A DNA stretch of 45,192 nt from Candidatus Anaerobiospirillum pullicola (lineage in GTDB: Bacteria; Pseudomonadota; Gammaproteobacteria; Enterobacterales; Succinivibrionaceae): the NCBI GenBank assembly GCA_018884035.1, contig JAHLFE010000092.1, forward strand, positions 1 to 45,192, in the 5' to 3' direction. The position numbers were made by a program, and so were the translations under genes. The notes under the pieces are model-generated. The model did no database searches, had not been told where the DNA came from, and saw only the letters and a program-made list of their open reading frames with translations. The stretch's first letter is position 1, and every line of letters begins with the position of its first letter. Below are positions 41,740 through 45,192 of the stretch, in pieces.

Positions 41740-42117
41740 ATGGTAGTCATTCGTTTACGTCGCGCTGGCGCTAAGAAGCGTCCTTTTTATCACGTAGTGG
41801 TTGCAGACTCTCGCTTTGCCGCTACTGGTCGCTTCATCGAGCAAGTCGGCTTCTATAACCCAATCGCTAAGGGTAAGGAAGTGCGCTTAAACTTAAACTT
41901 AGAGCGCGTTAACTACTGGAAGAGCGTCGGTGCCCAGCCATCTGAGCGTGTTGAGCGTCTGATCAAGGATCAGGAGATGGGTGCTGAGGCTGTTGCCGCT
42001 TACAAGGCCGCCAAGTACGAGAAGGCTGTTGCTGCTCGTAAGGCTAAGGCCGAAGCTGCCGCTGCCGCCGCTGCTGAGGGCGCAGCCGAGGGTGCTGCTG
42101 AAGCCGCTCAGGCTTAA
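41740..42117 (+). CDS. rpsP: 30S ribosomal protein bS16 with Ala-rich tail
   Basis: bS16 helps assemble the 30S subunit. The first 80 residues are the complete bS16 domain ([50 protein letters not shown]). It is 125 residues long against about 82 in E. coli; the extra is a helix-prone Ala/Lys then Ala/Glu tail ([20 protein letters not shown]). Ala-rich bS16 tails occur in other bacteria, so this is less odd than the MurD tail. First gene of rpsP-rimM-trmD-rplS, with rimM 32 bp downstream. Confidence 0.98.
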   Translation: MVVIRLRRAGAKKRPFYHVVVADSRFAATGRFIEQVGFYNPIAKGKEVRLNLNLERVNYWKSVGAQPSERVERLIKDQEMGAEAVAAYKAAKYEKAVAARKAKAEAAAAAAAEGAAEGAAEAAQA

Positions 42118-42149
42118 TTATCACGGCTACACGCTAACTAGTTTAGCTT

Positions 42150-42680
42150 ATGGTTGATGATACTCCACGTCCCATGGGTAGATTAGGTTCTACTTATGGC
42201 CTCAAGGGCTACCTTAAGGTTCAGTCCTTTACCGAGCAACCTGCAAACCTTTTTGACTACTCGCCATGGTTCATTCGTCGGCGTGGGGAAGATTGGCGTG
42301 AGGTTCAGGTAGAAGCTTGGAAACCGCATAACGACGGCTTCATCGTGAAGCTCGATGCGGCCAATGTCAAGGAAGAGGCTGCTCTTCTGACTGGCATGGA
42401 CATCGGGATCAAGCGCTCAAGCTTGCCCGCACCAGCAGACGATGAACTTTATTTAGTCGACCTCGAAGGTTGCACAGTCATCGGTCTTAACGGTGTTAAC
42501 CTCGGCGTGGTGTCGAGGGTTGTGGATCAAGGAGCTGCTCCCTATATGGTAGTATCTCCCTCTGACCAAACGCAGGGTGTACCACAGCAGAGGCTCATAC
42601 CCTACGTTAAAGGCCCAATTGTGACGCGTGTTGATTTAGCAGCGCACAAGATTTGGGTGGAGTGGGGCGAAGACTACTAA
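42150..42680 (+). CDS. rimM: 16S rRNA maturation factor RimM
   Basis: RimM binds the 30S head and bS19 during late subunit assembly. The N-terminal barrel has MGRLGSTYGLKGYLKVQSFT, and the PRC-barrel C-domain has DDELYLVDLEGCTVIGLNG and RLIPYVKGPIVTRVDLAAHK, with a final WVEWGEDY. It has 176 residues, the usual size. Its codon use is more relaxed than that of rpsP and rplS on either side, as expected for a low-abundance protein in a ribosomal operon. Confidence 0.96.
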   Translation: MVDDTPRPMGRLGSTYGLKGYLKVQSFTEQPANLFDYSPWFIRRRGEDWREVQVEAWKPHNDGFIVKLDAANVKEEAALLTGMDIGIKRSSLPAPADDELYLVDLEGCTVIGLNGVNLGVVSRVVDQGAAPYMVVSPSDQTQGVPQQRLIPYVKGPIVTRVDLAAHKIWVEWGEDY

Positions 42681-42785
42681 ACCCTTCCTAGAAGATGCGC
42701 CACAGGTTGAGCTGAAGTTCCCTGCGGCAGCAGTGCTTGTAAAGTGTTGCTTTACAGGTAAGAGGCATCTAACGAGGAAAGAAAG

Positions 42786-43538
42786 ATGTGGTTTGGGGTC
42801 ATATCGCTCTTCCCTGAGATGTTTAAGGCTATTACGGAGTCTGGGGTAATAAGCCGCGCGGTGAAGCGCTCTCTTATAGAGATAGAGGTGTGGAATCCGC
42901 GAGACTTTGCCTATGACAAGTACAAGACCGTAGATGACAAGCCTTATGGTGGCGGCCCTGGCATGTTAATGAAAGTGCAGCCACTACGTGATGCTATCAA
43001 GGCAGCGCGGGAGAAAGCGCCTCAGGGGACAAAAGTCGTTTATTTATCTCCGCAAGGAGATCGTCTTAGCCACTCACTGGTCACGCGATTCCATGACTGG
43101 GGTTCGTTAATCCTCATAGCCGGACGGTATGAGGGAATCGATGAGCGTATCCTTCAGAAGGAAGTCGATCTGGAGGTTTCAATCGGTGACTACGTGCTTT
43201 CGGGTGGTGAAATCCCTGCCATGTGCGTCATCGATGCGGTATCACGTATGGTGCCTGGAGTTTTAGGCAACTTACGTAGTGCCTATGAGGATTCTTTTGC
43301 CGATGGCTTGCTGCATTTTCCGCAGTACACGCGTCCTGAGATTATTGATGGGATGAACGTACCGGAGATATTGTTAAGCGGCGATCACGAGAAGATCCGG
43401 CGTTGGCGATTGCAGCAGGCGTTAGCTCGTACATATGAGCGGCGACCTGATTTATTGCGATCTCGGTTACTAAATCCTGAGGAGCAAGAGCTCCTTGAGG
43501 AATACCTCAAGCAGCGCACTGTAAGTAAAGAGCAGTAG
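42786..43538 (+). CDS. trmD: tRNA (guanine-N1)-methyltransferase TrmD
   Basis: TrmD methylates G37 of several tRNAs using SAM, which prevents +1 frameshifting. SPOUT knot motifs are [38 protein letters not shown] and [14 protein letters not shown], with the [16 protein letters not shown] loop carrying the catalytic Asp region. It has 250 residues, as usual. GAGG lies ten to twelve bases before the ATG. It sits 105 bp after rimM and 44 bp before rplS. Confidence 0.98.
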   Translation: MWFGVISLFPEMFKAITESGVISRAVKRSLIEIEVWNPRDFAYDKYKTVDDKPYGGGPGMLMKVQPLRDAIKAAREKAPQGTKVVYLSPQGDRLSHSLVTRFHDWGSLILIAGRYEGIDERILQKEVDLEVSIGDYVLSGGEIPAMCVIDAVSRMVPGVLGNLRSAYEDSFADGLLHFPQYTRPEIIDGMNVPEILLSGDHEKIRRWRLQQALARTYERRPDLLRSRLLNPEEQELLEEYLKQRTVSKEQ

Positions 43539-43582
43539 CAGCGATTGAGGAAGTACAGATTACTTTTAGGGTAGGTAAAGAA

Positions 43583-43933
43583 ATGGCTAGCCATCCAATT
43601 ATTGACCAGCTGGAAAAAGAGCAACTCCGTCAGGACATTCCAAACTTCAACCCAGGCGACACCGTGCGTGTTGAGGTACGTGTGGTTGAGGGTGACAAGA
43701 CCCGTTTACAGGCCTTTGAGGGCAACGTGATTGCCAAGCGCAATCGTGGTTTAAATTCCTCCTTCACCGTGCGCAAGATTAGCTCTGGCGAGGGTGTGGA
43801 GCGTGTGTTCCAGACGCATTCCCCATTAATTGCTTCTGTGACTGTGACTCGTCGTGGTGACGTGCGTCGCGCTAAGCTGTACTACTTACGCAACCGCACT
43901 GGTAAGGCTGCTCGTATTCGCGAGAAGGTCTAA
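43583..43933 (+). CDS. rplS: 50S ribosomal protein bL19
   Basis: bL19 lies at the 30S-50S interface. Family sequence throughout: [56 protein letters not shown] and [19 protein letters not shown]. It has 116 residues, as in E. coli. Last gene of the rpsP operon, with a clear terminator about 60 bp downstream. Confidence 0.98.
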   Translation: MASHPIIDQLEKEQLRQDIPNFNPGDTVRVEVRVVEGDKTRLQAFEGNVIAKRNRGLNSSFTVRKISSGEGVERVFQTHSPLIASVTVTRRGDVRRAKLYYLRNRTGKAARIREKV

Positions 43934-43993
43934 CCACAGGGTTAACAGACCGAATTTAACAAGCGGCTCACGACTAGTCTTGAGCCTACCAAG

Positions 43994-44026
43994 AGCCTTG
44001 TCCCTAGCAGGGGCAGGGCTTTTTTC
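43994..44026 (+). terminator. Intrinsic terminator after rplS
   Basis: AGCCTTGTCCCT pairs with AGGGGCAGGGCT (two G-U pairs, 12-bp stem, 3-base loop), then TTTTTT. Confidence 0.88.
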
Positions 44027-44042
44027 GTTTTAGGCGCGGGGG

Positions 44043-44082
44043 AGAGAACCCACGTGTTCTGGCAGAGAACCCACGTGTTCTA
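44043..44082. repeat. Direct repeat of a palindrome, two copies
   Basis: AGAACCCACGTGTTCT occurs twice, 21-22 bp apart. Each copy is a nearly perfect palindrome centred on CACGTG. Confidence 0.85.
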
Positions 44083-44265
44083 AATCTCGGCTCTCTACAG
44101 AGTTTGGTGGATGGAGCTCACCTATTACTACTACTACTACTCTTAGGTGGCTAACATTAAACGCCATAACAACAGCTCATGTGCTTACCTAAAATATGAG
44201 TCTACGTGGTGGTATCTACCAAACTTTGAGCAGAGCCTAAATCTCGAGCAGACAAAAGGATCGGT

Positions 44266-44913
44266 ATGGCGAGCAATGAGCGTCCCATGGTGAAAACCCT
44301 GCGCTTTCCTCTGCGCGTAGAGTCGCTGCAGATGGTAGCAAAGGTACAGGCCCTTGTGCACAAGGGGCAGGTGGTGGTCTTTTTAGAGGACTGCTATCGC
44401 TTTGTGCGTGGCTGTGCAGACGACAATATGGTGCGTTTACCAAAGACATGGCTTAACCCTCCGGCAGCGGAGTGGGCGGCTTTGCTGCAAAGCAAGCCAG
44501 AGCTTAACGATAACGTCGCGGCGCGGCAGCAGCCTTTAGAGAAGGTCTTAGGGCATGGTATGTCGCGGCACATGGTGGTGTGCACCTCAGAGCAGCTGTG
44601 GTGGCGCTTACAGTGGTACGCTGCGCGGCCACATACCTTTGCTCAAGACAGAGTGCTGTGTCAGTCGTGGTCTGAAGCTATTGCTTCGGGCATGTTTGTC
44701 TCGGGGCTGCACGCGCTCTTTTGGGAGGAGCTGGAGTCGCAGCTGCCAAAGCAGCAGGTGCAGGAACTCCAAGAGCAGGGACTGCGCATGCACCGTCTGC
44801 GTGAGGAGCTCTTTTGTCGGCACCCACAGAGCCTGAAGAAAGGCTGGCTCTTTTGTAATAAGGTGGGCTTTAAGGCACCGGAAGCGGCTCCATGGGAGCT
44901 GCAAGGGGCGTAG
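44266..44913 (+). CDS. Hypothetical protein, 215 aa, unrecognised
   Basis: I do not recognise this protein. AAAGGA seven bases upstream supports the start. The first 80 residues look like a small mixed alpha/beta unit (TLRFPLRVESLQMVAKVQAL, VVVFLEDCYRFVRG). The remainder is helical and rich in Trp, Gln and Leu (EQLWWRLQWYAA, LFWEELESQLPKQQVQELQE). No signal peptide or membrane span. Codon use fits the window and the frame is clean. No neighbour suggests a role. No terminator is seen before the window ends. Confidence 0.7.
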   Translation: MASNERPMVKTLRFPLRVESLQMVAKVQALVHKGQVVVFLEDCYRFVRGCADDNMVRLPKTWLNPPAAEWAALLQSKPELNDNVAARQQPLEKVLGHGMSRHMVVCTSEQLWWRLQWYAARPHTFAQDRVLCQSWSEAIASGMFVSGLHALFWEELESQLPKQQVQELQEQGLRMHRLREELFCRHPQSLKKGWLFCNKVGFKAPEAAPWELQGA

Positions 44914-45192
44914 CTGAGCTTCCTGCATGAGCTTGGTAAGAGCACCTGAGGGCAGGCAGAACACGTCAGGGCGTTGCGAGAACCCGCTTCATGTTAGCGG
45001 AGCGTGGACGCAACGCTAGGCGTGGCTGCGGTTCACAGTTGGGTGTACTGTGGGCATACACCATTAAGGTCTCTGTCAGAACGCAATACAGTCGTATACC
45101 GTGCAACGGCTAAACAAAGCTAAGCGAAGCGATGCCGATAGGGACAGTGCTGCGAGCAAGAACAGCAGCAGAAGAAGAGGAAGAGGAAGAAG
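44914..45192. other. Right edge, purine-rich simple repeat
   Basis: No gene seen. The last 30 bases are a GAA/GAG/CAG-type repeat that runs off the end of the window. Confidence 0.5.

Larger units (their letters stand above)
43934..44265. other. Spacer after the rpsP operon
   Basis: 332 bp. It holds the rplS terminator, a duplicated palindrome (44043-44082) and a (TAC)n run near 44126-44142. No gene seen. Confidence 0.5.

Overview
This window looks like a chromosomal segment of a gammaproteobacterium. The full-length cell-wall and division genes, LpxC (hence an LPS outer membrane), a meso-diaminopimelate-type MurE, AcnB, a short MDH close to the E. coli type, the ffh and rpsP-rimM-trmD-rplS blocks and a MotX-like protein (Na+-driven polar flagella) all fit that group. 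Aeromonadales/Succinivibrionaceae is my best guess from the overall character, but it is inference and untested.

Layout. Positions 239-3961 (minus strand) hold a cluster of paralogues of the plasmid pRiA4b ORF-3 domain family: four genes with six domains in all, plus a decayed half-domain. Next is a 569-codon minus-strand gene I do not recognise (4303-6012), then a gene-free stretch with two copies of a roughly 190-200 bp repeat. From 6976 to 31319 (plus strand) lies the division and cell wall cluster in canonical order: ftsI, murE, murF, mraY, murD, ftsW, murG, murC, ftsQ, ftsA, ftsZ, lpxC. After it come ampD, acnB, mdh, a motX-like gene, ffh, rpsP-rimM-trmD-rplS and a 215-aa unknown.

How the genes work together. 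MurE, MurF, MurC and MurD build UDP-MurNAc-pentapeptide. MraY and MurG make lipid I and lipid II. FtsW and FtsI polymerise and crosslink lipid II at the septum, organised by FtsQ, FtsA and FtsZ. LpxC commits UDP-acyl-GlcNAc to lipid A, and AmpD recycles muropeptides. AcnB and Mdh are central carbon enzymes, Ffh targets membrane proteins, and the rpsP block supports ribosome assembly and tRNA modification.

What is unusual. The division and cell wall cluster, tightly packed in most relatives, is here spread out by spacers of 103 to 1180 bp. These spacers are full of local tandem repeats, and three carry a roughly 155-bp nested-palindrome element resembling a MITE. I saw no convincing intrinsic terminator between ftsI and ftsZ, but clear ones follow ftsZ and most later units. 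mraZ, rsmH and ftsL are absent upstream of ftsI, and ddl is absent between murC and ftsQ. Several proteins carry large low-complexity additions on their cytoplasmic side: about 455 residues at the FtsI N-terminus including a Gln/Tyr-rich prion-like stretch, a coiled-coil insertion and basic tail in MurE, a roughly 184-residue Ala/Lys-rich tail in MurD, a GVAS repeat in MurC and an Ala-rich tail on bS16. I rank the add-on domains, the MITE-like element and the pRiA4b-domain array as the most likely new biology here.
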